The notes under the pieces were generated by a model that saw nothing but the letters and a program-made list of their open reading frames with translations, did not search any database and was not told the DNA's origin. A program made the translations under genes and the position numbers. 64,000 bases of DNA from Amycolatopsis sp. GM8 (GTDB lineage: Bacteria; Actinomycetota; Actinomycetes; Mycobacteriales; Pseudonocardiaceae): positions 186,001-250,000 of the forward strand of contig NZ_JAJKFK010000008.1 of NCBI RefSeq assembly GCF_021653975.1. Reading direction: 5' to 3'. Positions 26,153 to 33,858 of this stretch are shown here, one piece after another (position 1 is the stretch's first letter; each line of letters begins with the position of its first letter).

Positions 26153-27275
26153 TGTTCCTGAGAAGGCGCTCGAACTGCGCAGCCTCGTCACGGCGGCCGG
26201 CACGCTCGAACTCTCGCTGGCCGAGGTGCCAGTTCCCGCATTGGGCGAGAACCAGGTCCTCGTGCGGATAGAGGCGGCGCCGCTCAACCCGTCGGACCTC
26301 ATGCTGCTGGCCGGTACGGACATCACCGGAGCGACGTTCACCGGCACCGCCGACCGGCCCGTCGTCACCACGACGCTGGCCGAAGCGACGCGACAGCGGC
26401 TCGCCGCCCGTGTCGGCGTGTCTCTGCCGATGGGCAGCGAGGGCGCCGGGACCGTGGTCGCCACCGGAGCGGGGGCGGAATCGTTGCTGGGCCGGACCGT
26501 GGCGCTCGCGGGCGCCACCTACGCGCAGTACCGGGTCGCCGACGTGTCGGGCTGCCTGGTGCTCCCCGACGGGGTGACGGCGCGGCAAGGAGCTTCGGCC
26601 TTCGTCAACCCGCTCACCGCCCTCGGCATGGTGGTCACCCTGCGGCGGGAAGGCCACGCCGGGCTCGTCCACACCGCGGCCGCCTCCAACCTCGGGCAGA
26701 TGCTGGTGAAGCTCTGTCTCGAGGACGACGTGCCGCTCGTCTCGATCGTCCGCCGGCCCGAACAGGCCGAACTGCTGCGCTCGATCGGGGCCGAGTTCGT
26801 CTGTGACTCGTCGGCGGACACGTTCCTGGACGACCTCGTCGCCGCGATCACGGCGACCTCGGCGACGCTGGCCTTCGACGCTACCGGCGGCGGGGAGCTG
26901 GCGAGCCAGGTGCTCACCGCCATGGAGGTGGTGGCCACCACGGCCGGCGCGTTCTCGGCGTACGGATCGAGCGTCCACAAACAGGTGTACGTCTACGGCG
27001 GTCTCGACCCGAGCCCGATGGTGCTCACCAGGAACTTCGGTTTCGCCTGGAGTATCGGCGGCTGGTTGCTCCTGCCGTTCCTGGCCAGTGTCGGCGCCGA
27101 AGACCTGACGAAGATGCGCGGCCGCGTGGCGGCGGAGCTGACGACGACGTTCGCCAGCAGCTACTCCGGCGAGTTGTCTCTGGCCGGCGCGCTCACCGCG
27201 GACGCGATCAGTGCCTACATGAGGCGGGCGACTGGCGAGAAGCACGTCATCACGCCCCAGAAGGAGGAAGCCTGA
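26142..27275 (+). CDS. MDR-superfamily oxidoreductase (quinone oxidoreductase-like)
   Basis: This 377-residue medium-chain dehydrogenase/reductase has the N-terminal GroES-like fold (EAAPLNPSDLMLL, ~48-60) and a Rossmann domain from ~170. The catalytic-zinc cysteine and the structural-zinc cysteine cluster are missing, so it is of the zinc-free reductase type. It could reduce an enone or a quinone-like intermediate. It starts inside the BVMO gene, and its stop shares one base with the hydrolase start (TGATG). Confidence 0.83.
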   Translation: MRPDVPEKALELRSLVTAAGTLELSLAEVPVPALGENQVLVRIEAAPLNPSDLMLLAGTDITGATFTGTADRPVVTTTLAEATRQRLAARVGVSLPMGSEGAGTVVATGAGAESLLGRTVALAGATYAQYRVADVSGCLVLPDGVTARQGASAFVNPLTALGMVVTLRREGHAGLVHTAAASNLGQMLVKLCLEDDVPLVSIVRRPEQAELLRSIGAEFVCDSSADTFLDDLVAAITATSATLAFDATGGGELASQVLTAMEVVATTAGAFSAYGSSVHKQVYVYGGLDPSPMVLTRNFGFAWSIGGWLLLPFLASVGAEDLTKMRGRVAAELTTTFASSYSGELSLAGALTADAISAYMRRATGEKHVITPQKEEA

Positions 27276-28165
27276 TGCCCCAAGCGCGCGTCAACGGGCT
27301 CGACATCGAATACGTGACCGACGGCGATCCCGCCGATCCGCCGTTCCTGCTCGTGCCGGGCCTCGGCCTCCAGCTCACCGTCTGGGACCCCGGTTTCGTG
27401 GATCTCCTGCGCCGGCACGGCTTCTTCGTGATCCGCCTCGACAACCGCGACAGCGGCCGGTCGGCCAAGCTCGAAGGCCGGCCGGACCTGAGCGCCGTGT
27501 TCAGCGGTGACGTCTCCTCCGTCGCCTATGCCATCGACGACCTGGCCGACGACGCGGCCGGGCTGCTGGCCCGGCTGGGGATCGAGCGAGCTCATGTGGC
27601 CGGCATGTCGATGGGCGGCATGATCACGCAGGCGCTGGCGATCCGCTACCCGCGGCTCGTCGCGTCCGCGTGCTCCATCATGTCCACCACCGGCGACCCG
27701 GGTGTCGGCGCCCCGACCGCCGAGGCCGCTGCCGCGCTGCTGCTTCCGCCCGGTTCCGACCGGGAGGAAGCGATCGCCCGCTCCGTCGCGATCAGCCGCG
27801 CGATCGGCTCCCCGGGCTACCCGGTAAGCGACGACGTGCTGCGCGAACGGGCCGCCGCGGCGTACGACCGCTCCTACTGTCCGGAGGGATTCAGCCGCCA
27901 GCTGGCGGCTGTGCTCACTTCACCGGACCGCACGCAGGGCCTCGGCAGTGTGCGGATCCCGTTCCTCGTCGTGCACGGCGAGGACGATCCGCTGATCACT
28001 CTCAGCGGGGGCAAAGCCACGGCCGCCGCCGTGCCGGATGCCCGGCTGCTCACGTTCCCGGGCATGGGACACGAGCTACCGCCCCAGTTGTGGGCGGAGA
28101 TCACCGCCGCGATGGCGGCCAACGCGAACTCGGCGCTCAGCGAAGTCCGTCGAGCAGGACAGTGA
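27275..28165 (+). CDS. Alpha/beta hydrolase (lactone/ester hydrolase)
   Basis: This 296-residue alpha/beta hydrolase has the nucleophile elbow GMSMGG (Ser ~112), an Asp in FLVVHGEDDPLI (~233) and a late His in FPGMGHELP (~263). The oxyanion segment is VPGLGLQLTVW. As the last gene of the cassette it probably opens the lactone or ester made by the BVMO at 24305. The 3' end contains one copy of a 20-bp direct repeat (28117-28136). A decayed gene fragment lies beyond the stop. Confidence 0.87.
   Translation: MPQARVNGLDIEYVTDGDPADPPFLLVPGLGLQLTVWDPGFVDLLRRHGFFVIRLDNRDSGRSAKLEGRPDLSAVFSGDVSSVAYAIDDLADDAAGLLARLGIERAHVAGMSMGGMITQALAIRYPRLVASACSIMSTTGDPGVGAPTAEAAAALLLPPGSDREEAIARSVAISRAIGSPGYPVSDDVLRERAAAAYDRSYCPEGFSRQLAAVLTSPDRTQGLGSVRIPFLVVHGEDDPLITLSGGKATAAAVPDARLLTFPGMGHELPPQLWAEITAAMAANANSALSEVRRAGQ
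28117..28136 (+). repeat. 20-bp direct repeat, left copy
   Basis: GGCCAACGCGAACTCGGCGC occurs here, inside the 3' end of the hydrolase gene, and again at 28547-28566 in the same orientation. The two copies bracket 410 bp of decayed sequence. Confidence 0.8.
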
Positions 28166-28566
28166 GATAGCGGCGGCTGCGGCTCGAGTGTGGCCATCGC
28201 CGGCCGAGCGGACGTTCGCGGCATAGGCGATTCCACACGGCATGCTGGTGGCAACGTGCTTGGGCGACGGCGCGTACGCCGGACAGCGGAGGCCGGGATC
28301 CAGCCGGTGGTCTCCGCGAGAAAGTTCGGCGAGGGCACGGGTGGCCGCGGCGTCGGCGCGTACGCCGTCGCGAAGCAGTTCGACCACGTCGTGGCGGAGC
28401 ACAGCGGTGCACGATGGTTCGAGCCCCACGATCGGAGTGCTGGCGGCGAGGGGGACAGCGGAGGGTCCGCGCCGCTCGCGAACCGCCCGCACCAGCCGCG
28501 CGTCGAGGTCGATCGGGGCCGCGCCGGCCTTCCACACGGTCGCCGGGGCCAACGCGAACTCGGCGC
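28137..28566 (-). pseudogene. Remnant of FAD-linked oxidase/Fe-S oxidoreductase C-terminus
   Basis: Read leftward, this stretch encodes pieces of the C-terminal cysteine-rich part of a large D-lactate/glycolate-dehydrogenase-like oxidase, but in different frames. Frame one gives VGLEPSCTAVLRHDVVELL. A second frame gives FLAETTGWIP. A third gives ARCHQHAVW, the family's HCHQHA element. At least two frameshifts are needed and the rest of the ~900-residue protein is absent, so it is a dead fragment. The final bases in one frame read RRYLTVLLDGLR then stop, which resembles a TetR C-terminus; that part is a weak impression. Confidence 0.7.
28547..28566 (+). repeat. 20-bp direct repeat, right copy
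   Basis: This is a perfect match to 28117-28136. It falls within the pseudogene remnant, about 80 bp before the aminotransferase gene. Confidence 0.8.
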
Positions 28567-28612
28567 AGGTCTGCTAGATCAGTATTCCATTGTGCCGTAC
28601 ACGACTCGATCC

Positions 28613-28642
28613 TTGATTTGATCTCCGTATCTGTGCGATAAA
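28613..28642 (+). promoter_or_regulatory. Putative promoter for leaderless aminotransferase mRNA
   Basis: TTGATT (28613-28618) and GATAAA (28637-28642) are 18 bp apart. A start site seven bases past the -10 would fall on the A of ATG 28649, and no ribosome-binding site precedes that ATG. Leaderless messages are common in actinobacteria. Confidence 0.5.
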
Positions 28643-28648
28643 AGTAGT

Positions 28649-29989
28649 ATGAACTTGGATCACCTGTGGTTGCACTTCACCCGTCATTCGGCCGCGGACG
28701 ACGCGCAAGTGCCCGTCATCGTGCGGGGCGAGGGTGCCTATGTCTGGGACGCGAACGGCCGCCGTTACCTCGACGGGCTGGCGGGTCTGTTCGCCGGGCA
28801 GGTCGGCCACGGCCGGGAGGAGCTCGCCGAGGCCGCCGCCCGGCAGTCGCGCGAACTCGCGTATTTCCCCCTGTGGTCGCACGCCCATCCGCGCGCCATC
28901 GAGCTGGCTGACCGCCTGGCCGCCGAAGCGCCGGGGGAGCTGAACCGCGTGTTCTTCACCGTCAGCGGCGGCGAGTCGGTCGAGACCGCGTGGAAGCTGG
29001 CCAAGCAGTACTTCAAGCGCATCGGGAAACCCGGTAAGCACAAGGTGATCAGCCGTGCGCTGGCCTACCACGGCACGTCCCAGGGCGCGCTCTCGATCAC
29101 CGGGCTGGCCGGTATCAAGGCCGACTTCGAACCACTGGTGCCCAGCACGATCCGGGTGCCCAACACCAACTTCTACCGCGCCCCCGAGCACGCCGACGAC
29201 TACGAGGCGTTCGGCCGCTGGGCCGCCGGCCGGATCGAGGAGGCGATCGAGTTCGAGGGCGCGGACACGGTCGCGGCGGTGTTCCTGGAGCCGATGCAGA
29301 ACACCGGCGGCTGCTTCCCGCCGCCGCCCGGGTACTTCGAGCGGGTGCGCGAGATCTGCGACCGGCACGACGTCCTGCTCGTGTCCGACGAAGTGATCTG
29401 CGCGTTCGGCCGGCTCGGGCACGCTTTCGGCGCGCAGCGCTACGGCTACCGGCCGGACATGATCACCACCGCCAAGGGGCTGACCTCCGGGTACGCCCCG
29501 CTGGGCGCGGTGCTGATCGACGAGCGCCTGATGGAACCGTTCCGCCGCGACGGCGCGATGTTCAGCCACGGCTCCACCTACGGCGGGCATCCCGTCTCCT
29601 GCGCGGTCGCGCTCGCCAACCTCGACCTCATCGAGCGCGAGGGCCTTTACGAGCACGTACTGGCGAACCAGGAGAACCTCCGGTCCACTTTGGACAAGCT
29701 GCGCGACCTGCCGATCGTGGGCGACGTCCGCGGTGGCGGCTTCTTCTACGGCATCGAGCTGGTCAAGGACAAGGCCACCAAGGAAACCTTCACCGCCGAG
29801 GAGTCCGAACGGGTCCTCAAGGGGCACGTCTCCTCGGCCCTGTTCGACGGCGGACTGTACTGCCGCGCCGACGACCGGGCCGAGCCGGTGGTGCAGCTGG
29901 CCCCGCCCCTGATCTGCGGCCAGGCCGAGTTCGACGAGATGGAGCAGATCCTGCGGGGCGCGCTGGAGGGGGCTGCGAAGCTGTTGTGA
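28649..29989 (+). CDS. Class III aminotransferase (putrescine/polyamine type)
   Basis: This is a 446-residue PLP-dependent omega-aminotransferase. PLP-binding features are LVSDEVICAFGR (~245-256) and the Schiff-base Lys in TTAKGLTSGYAPLGA (~276). SGGESVETAWKLAKQY (~108-123) binds the cofactor phosphate. With an aminobutyraldehyde dehydrogenase, an Lrp regulator and a FAD amine oxidase next door, transfer of the amino group of putrescine or a similar diamine to pyruvate is the best guess. Other omega-amines are possible. A shared terminator separates its 3' end from that of the convergent dehydrogenase. Confidence 0.87.
   Translation: MNLDHLWLHFTRHSAADDAQVPVIVRGEGAYVWDANGRRYLDGLAGLFAGQVGHGREELAEAAARQSRELAYFPLWSHAHPRAIELADRLAAEAPGELNRVFFTVSGGESVETAWKLAKQYFKRIGKPGKHKVISRALAYHGTSQGALSITGLAGIKADFEPLVPSTIRVPNTNFYRAPEHADDYEAFGRWAAGRIEEAIEFEGADTVAAVFLEPMQNTGGCFPPPPGYFERVREICDRHDVLLVSDEVICAFGRLGHAFGAQRYGYRPDMITTAKGLTSGYAPLGAVLIDERLMEPFRRDGAMFSHGSTYGGHPVSCAVALANLDLIEREGLYEHVLANQENLRSTLDKLRDLPIVGDVRGGGFFYGIELVKDKATKETFTAEESERVLKGHVSSALFDGGLYCRADDRAEPVVQLAPPLICGQAEFDEMEQILRGALEGAAKLL
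29683..29695. repeat. GTCCA-NNN-TGGAC palindrome, copy 1
   Basis: GTCCACTTTGGAC is an in-gene palindrome. The form TCCA-N3-TGGA recurs at 48988, 50935, 53651 and 54039. Confidence 0.6.
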
Positions 29990-29994
29990 CGAAA

Positions 29995-30024
29995 GGGTGG
30001 CCCGGAACCGTTCCCGGGCCACCC
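29995..30024. terminator. Bidirectional hairpin terminator
   Basis: GGGTGGCCCGGAAC and GTTCCCGGGCCACCC form a long GC-rich hairpin with one bulged base and a very short loop. It lies five bases past the aminotransferase stop and just before the convergent dehydrogenase stop, so it can end both messages. No U-run follows, as is usual in high-GC actinobacteria. Confidence 0.75.
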
Positions 30025-30036
30025 TCGTCGCTGGTT

Positions 30037-31464
30037 TCAGTGTCCGGTGAAAGTCATGACGTGCTTGACGCGGGTGTAGTCCTCGAAGCCGTAGAGCGAG
30101 AGATCCTTGCCGTGGCCCGACTGCTTGAAGCCGCCGTGCGGCATTTCGGCGACGAACGGGATGTGGGTGTTGATCCAGACGCAACCGAAGTCGAGCTTGG
30201 CGGACATCCGCATCGCGCGGGCGTGGTCGCGGGTCCACACCGACGAGGCGAGTCCGTACTGGACGTCGTTCGAGTAGCGGACGGCATCGTCCTCGCCGGT
30301 GAAGGACTGCACGGTGATGACGGGGCCGAAGATCTCGTGCTGGCTGGCCTCGTCGGCCTGTCGCAGCCCGGAAACCACGGTGGGGGCGTAGAAGTAGCCG
30401 TCCTGCCCGACGCGACTCCCTCCCGTGTGGACAGTCGTGTGCCCGGGGAGGCGCTCGATCATGCCGGCGACGCGGTCGAGCTGGGCGGCGTTGTTGAGCG
30501 GGCCGTAGGCGACGCCGGGATCGTCGGGCAGCCCGGTGCGGGTGGCGCGGGCCTGCTCGGTCAGCGCGGCGACGAACTCGTCGTGGATCTCCTCCGCCAC
30601 CAGGACCCGGCTCGCCGCGGTGCAGTCCTGGCCGGCGTTGAAGAACGCCGCGTTCGCGATGCCTTCCGCCGCGGCGGAAAGGTCGGCGTCGGCGAACACC
30701 ACGACCGGTGCCTTGCCGCCGAGTTCGAGGTGCGTGCGCTTGAGCCCGGCGGCGGCACTGCCGGCCACCTCCATCCCGGCGCGCACCGAACCGGTGATCG
30801 ACACCATGTCCGGCCGGTCGTGTGCCACCAGCGCGCGACCCGTTTCCCGGTCACCGCACAGCACGTTGAACACGCCCGGCGGCAGGAACTCGCCGGCCAC
30901 CTCGGCCAGGAGTGCCGTGCTGGCGGGCGTGGTGTCCGACGGCTTGAGCACCACCGTGTTGCCCGCCGCGAGCGCGGGCGCCACCTTCCACACCGCCATC
31001 ATCAGCGGGTAGTTCCACGGCGTCACCTGAGCGCACACCCCGACCGGCTCGCGGCGGACGAACGAGGTGTGGCCGGCCAGGTATTCGCCGGCGGACTTGC
31101 CTTCGAGGATCCGCGCGGCCCCGGCGAAGAACCGGAACTGGTCCGCGCACAACGGGATCTCCTCCGTCGCGGTGAGGGCGCGGGGCTTCCCGGTGTCGGC
31201 CACCTCGGTGTCCAGGAACTCACCTGCCCGCGCGTCGATCGCGTCGGCGATCTTCAGCAGGGCCAGCTGGCGCTCGGCGGGCGTGGTCCACCGCCACGAC
31301 TCGAACGCGCGCGACGCGGCGTTCACTGCCGCGTCGACGTCCGCACTGCCCGAGAGCGCCGATACCGCGTAGCCGCGGCCCGTGACCGGGTCGACGACAT
31401 CGAGCTCACGCCCGTCCGCGGCTGGGACCTGTTTGCCGTCCACGAAGTTGCCGAACCTGGGCAT
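30037..31464 (-). CDS. Gamma-aminobutyraldehyde dehydrogenase-like ALDH
   Basis: This 475-residue aldehyde dehydrogenase has the catalytic Glu in HLELGGKAP (~247) and Cys in NAGQDCTAASR (~281). The N terminus NFVDGK and length match the PatD/YdcW group. It oxidises 4-aminobutanal, from putrescine transamination, to GABA with NAD+. It is convergent with the aminotransferase and divergent from the Lrp gene. An ACTGTTTCAGT palindrome lies 49 bp before its start. Confidence 0.85.
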   Translation of the reverse strand: MPRFGNFVDGKQVPAADGRELDVVDPVTGRGYAVSALSGSADVDAAVNAASRAFESWRWTTPAERQLALLKIADAIDARAGEFLDTEVADTGKPRALTATEEIPLCADQFRFFAGAARILEGKSAGEYLAGHTSFVRREPVGVCAQVTPWNYPLMMAVWKVAPALAAGNTVVLKPSDTTPASTALLAEVAGEFLPPGVFNVLCGDRETGRALVAHDRPDMVSITGSVRAGMEVAGSAAAGLKRTHLELGGKAPVVVFADADLSAAAEGIANAAFFNAGQDCTAASRVLVAEEIHDEFVAALTEQARATRTGLPDDPGVAYGPLNNAAQLDRVAGMIERLPGHTTVHTGGSRVGQDGYFYAPTVVSGLRQADEASQHEIFGPVITVQSFTGEDDAVRYSNDVQYGLASSVWTRDHARAMRMSAKLDFGCVWINTHIPFVAEMPHGGFKQSGHGKDLSLYGFEDYTRVKHVMTFTGH

Positions 31465-31512
31465 CGAGATCCTCTCTGATTGCTGAAACCGGGGGAATAG
31501 CTACATCGAATC

Positions 31513-31523
31513 ACTGTTTCAGT
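31513..31523. promoter_or_regulatory. Candidate Lrp operator, ACTGTTTCAGT
   Basis: This 11-bp palindrome (arms ACTG/CAGT, centre TTT) lies in the AT-richer spacer between the divergent ALDH and Lrp genes. The same palindrome, read from the other strand, is at 32083-32093 before the FAD oxidase gene. The Lrp protein encoded between them is the likely binder. Confidence 0.55.
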
Positions 31524-31604
31524 CAAAAATACAAGAGACATCTATTGATCGAGTAGTGTCAGGGTTGGTCGAAGTGTCGGGTGAGCTGCTGGGATGATGC
31601 GCGG

Positions 31605-32081
31605 ATGGGCAAGAAGCGAGGGGCCGACATGCAGCTGGACGAGATCTCGCAGCAGATCATCGAGCAGTTGCAGGAGGACGGGCGACGCTCGTACGGGGCG
31701 ATCGCGAAGGTGGTCGGGCTGTCCGAAGCCGGTGTGCGGCAACGGGTACACCGGATGGTCGAGGCCGGCGTGATGCAGGTCGTCGCGGTCACCGACCCGT
31801 TGCGGGTGGGGGCGCACCGCCAGGTGATGGTCGGGATCAGGGTCTCCGGCCCGCTCGACCCGGTGCTCGACGCGCTCGAAGCCATGCCGGAGGCGGTCTA
31901 CCTGGTCGTCTGCGCCGGTTCCTACGACATCCTCTGTGAGCTGGTCTGTTCCGACGACGAGGAGCTGGCGGAGCTGCTGTCCGGCCGGATCAGGACGGTC
32001 CCGGGCGTGGTGAGCACGGAGACGTTCGTGTACCTGCAGCTGCGCAAGCAGACCTACCGCTGGCGTACCCCCGCGTCCTGA
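31605..32081 (+). CDS. Lrp/AsnC-family regulator
   Basis: This 158-residue feast/famine regulator has an N-terminal AsnC helix-turn-helix (QLDEISQQIIEQLQEDGRRS start, ~9-60) and a C-terminal RAM ligand-binding domain (~75-150). ATG 31605 is chosen; GTG 31581 and ATG 31629 share the frame. Its place amid polyamine genes, flanked by two copies of one palindrome, suggests local control by an amine or amino acid. The family commonly self-regulates. Confidence 0.88.
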   Translation: MGKKRGADMQLDEISQQIIEQLQEDGRRSYGAIAKVVGLSEAGVRQRVHRMVEAGVMQVVAVTDPLRVGAHRQVMVGIRVSGPLDPVLDALEAMPEAVYLVVCAGSYDILCELVCSDDEELAELLSGRIRTVPGVVSTETFVYLQLRKQTYRWRTPAS

Positions 32082-32082
32082 C

Positions 32083-32093
32083 ACTGAAACAGT
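32083..32093. promoter_or_regulatory. Candidate Lrp operator, second copy
   Basis: ACTGAAACAGT is the reverse complement of the palindrome at 31513-31523. It begins two bases after the Lrp stop codon, and with flanking bases the arms extend to CACTG/CAGTG. Confidence 0.55.
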
Positions 32094-32112
32094 GGCCAAC
32101 CCGAAATCAGAC

Positions 32113-32152
32113 CTACGGAAACCGTAGACGCGGCTAGATCTTCGACTATATT
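32113..32152 (+). promoter_or_regulatory. Palindrome plus -10 element before FAD oxidase gene
   Basis: CTACGG-AAA-CCGTAG (32113-32127) is a perfect inverted repeat, followed by the -10-like TATATT at 32147-32152. A start site seven bases on would coincide with GTG 32159, again suggesting a leaderless message. The palindrome overlaps the -35 position and could be a second regulator site. Confidence 0.5.
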
Positions 32153-32158
32153 GGTGGT

Positions 32159-33568
32159 GTGACCCTCGCTATCGCCACCGATCCGGTGCGCTCACTGGTC
32201 GACGCGCGGCCTGGCTCCTTCTGGCTCGACGACCCGGCGAAACCGGCGCCTCTGCCCGCCCTCGCCGGCGGGCAGCACTGTGATCTGCTGGTGATCGGCG
32301 GCGGCTACTGCGGGCTGTGGACGGCGTTGCTGGCCAAGGAACGCGATCCCGCGCTCGACGTCGTGCTGATCGAGGCGCAAGAGGTCGGCTGGGCCGCTTC
32401 GGGGCGCAACGGCGGATTCTGCGAAGCGAGCCTGACCCACGGCCTCGCCAACGGGATCGCCCGCTGGCCCGGCGAATACGACCAGCTGGAACGGCTCGGC
32501 CGGCGCAACCTCGACGAGATCGAGGAAACCCTGCGGCGGTACGGGATCGACTGCGATTGGGAGCGCACCGGCTCGATCAACGTCGCCACCCGCGAGCACC
32601 AGGTACGCGAACTGCGGGAGGCCGCGCGACTGGCCACCCGGTTCGGTGCGGAGCGGGAGTTCCTCGATGCCGATCAGCTGCGGGCCGAGGTGAATTCGAG
32701 GACCTACCTGGCCGGCCTGCGCGACGAACACGGCACGGCGCTGGTGAACCCGGCCAAGCTGGCGTGGGGATTGCGCGAGGCGTGCCTGCGCGTGGGGGTT
32801 CGTGTCTTCGAACGCACCACGGCCACGGACTTGATCCCGCAGGGCCCGGACATCGTGGTGAAGACCGGTTACGGTCGCATCGCGGCCCGCCGGGTGGCAT
32901 TGGCGACCAACGCGTTTCCTTCCCTGGTGCGGCGTGTGCGTCCCTATGTGATCCCGGTCTACGACTACGTGATGGTCACCGAACCGCTGACTCCGGAACA
33001 GTTGGCGTCGATCGGCTGGGGGAGCCGCTGCGGGCTGTCCGACGCGGGCAACCTGTTCCACTACTACCGGCTGACCGCGGACAACCGGATCCTCTGGGGC
33101 GGCTACGACGCGATCTACCACTACGGCGCGAAACTCTCCGCCGAACTGGACCAGCGGCCCGCCACGTTCGGTACCCTCGCGGCGAACTTCTTCCGCACTT
33201 TCCCGCAGCTGGAAGGAATCCGCTTCACCCATACTTGGGGCGGCGTGATCGACACCTGCAGCCGCTTCTCCGCGTTCTACGGCACCGCCGCCCGCGGCCG
33301 GGTCGCCTACGCACTCGGATTCACCGGTCTCGGCGTCGCCGCCACCCGCTTCGCCGCACAGGTGATGCTCGACCGCCTGGAGGGCGCGCGCACCGAACGG
33401 ACCGAGCTGAAAATGGTGCGCACCAAGCCGCTGCCGTTCCCGCCCGAACCGATCCGCTGGCTCGGCGTCGAGCTGACCCGGTGGTCGCTGGCCCGCGCGG
33501 ACAGCGACGGGAACCGGAACCTCTGGCTGCGCGGCATGGACGCGCTCGGCCTCGGCTTCGGCAGCTAG
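32159..33568 (+). CDS. FAD-dependent amine oxidoreductase (PuuB/DadA-like)
   Basis: This 469-residue DAO-family flavoprotein has the FAD motif VIGGGYCGLWTA (~43-54), followed by ASGRNGGFCEASLTHG (~80-95), which is typical of gamma-glutamylputrescine oxidase and related enzymes. The C-terminal GFTGLGVAATRFAAQVM (~383-399) closes the FAD site. It oxidises a secondary amine or gamma-glutamyl-polyamine, giving aldehyde and H2O2. A gamma-glutamylpolyamine substrate would need a PuuA-type ligase; the nearest candidate in the window is at 54547. The start is GTG 32159, probably leaderless. Confidence 0.82.
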   Translation: MTLAIATDPVRSLVDARPGSFWLDDPAKPAPLPALAGGQHCDLLVIGGGYCGLWTALLAKERDPALDVVLIEAQEVGWAASGRNGGFCEASLTHGLANGIARWPGEYDQLERLGRRNLDEIEETLRRYGIDCDWERTGSINVATREHQVRELREAARLATRFGAEREFLDADQLRAEVNSRTYLAGLRDEHGTALVNPAKLAWGLREACLRVGVRVFERTTATDLIPQGPDIVVKTGYGRIAARRVALATNAFPSLVRRVRPYVIPVYDYVMVTEPLTPEQLASIGWGSRCGLSDAGNLFHYYRLTADNRILWGGYDAIYHYGAKLSAELDQRPATFGTLAANFFRTFPQLEGIRFTHTWGGVIDTCSRFSAFYGTAARGRVAYALGFTGLGVAATRFAAQVMLDRLEGARTERTELKMVRTKPLPFPPEPIRWLGVELTRWSLARADSDGNRNLWLRGMDALGLGFGS

Positions 33569-33581
33569 CCGGAAGGGAACC

Positions 33582-33595
33582 CGCGCCCACGGACG
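33582..33595 (+). repeat. 14-bp inverted repeat, left end of 263-bp segment
   Basis: CGCGCCCACGGACG is the exact reverse complement of 33831-33844. The two face each other across 235 bp of non-coding sequence between convergent genes. Confidence 0.7.
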
Positions 33596-33830
33596 AGTTT
33601 CCCCGCGTTGTGGGGGCATGCACGATGTGCGGCCTCCTCTCGCGACTGTGGCCGCGGGGTCATGGCCCGCGTCGGAGGTGCCGCTGGCGCTTCCGACGCG
33701 CGAATCGCTCGGCATGTCCGAGGCCTCCCGTGCCGTCGGGACGAACGCCCCGGCCGTCCGCGGGCCCGGCAGCCTGGGCCGTCCGCTCGAAACGATCGAG
33801 CCAACGATCGCCGCGGACGGCGGGGGCCCG
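33596..33830. other. Non-coding segment between the 14-bp inverted repeats
   Basis: No convincing gene is seen. An open frame at 33618-33893 on the plus strand (91 codons) has no recognisable domain, and its 3' end enters the opposite-strand dehydrogenase gene. With its terminal inverted repeats the segment resembles a miniature element or a large convergent-gene hairpin. Confidence 0.4.
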
Positions 33831-33844
33831 CGTCCGTGGGCGCG
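33831..33844 (-). repeat. 14-bp inverted repeat, right end
   Basis: CGTCCGTGGGCGCG, reverse complement of 33582-33595. No matching target-site duplication is visible in the immediate flanks. Confidence 0.7.
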
Positions 33845-33858
33845 CAGGTCAGGAACGG

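Noticed and set aside
28190-28621. Plus-strand frame of 143 codons after the hydrolase
   Set aside because: The opposite strand carries recognisable, frame-broken oxidase motifs; the plus frame has none.
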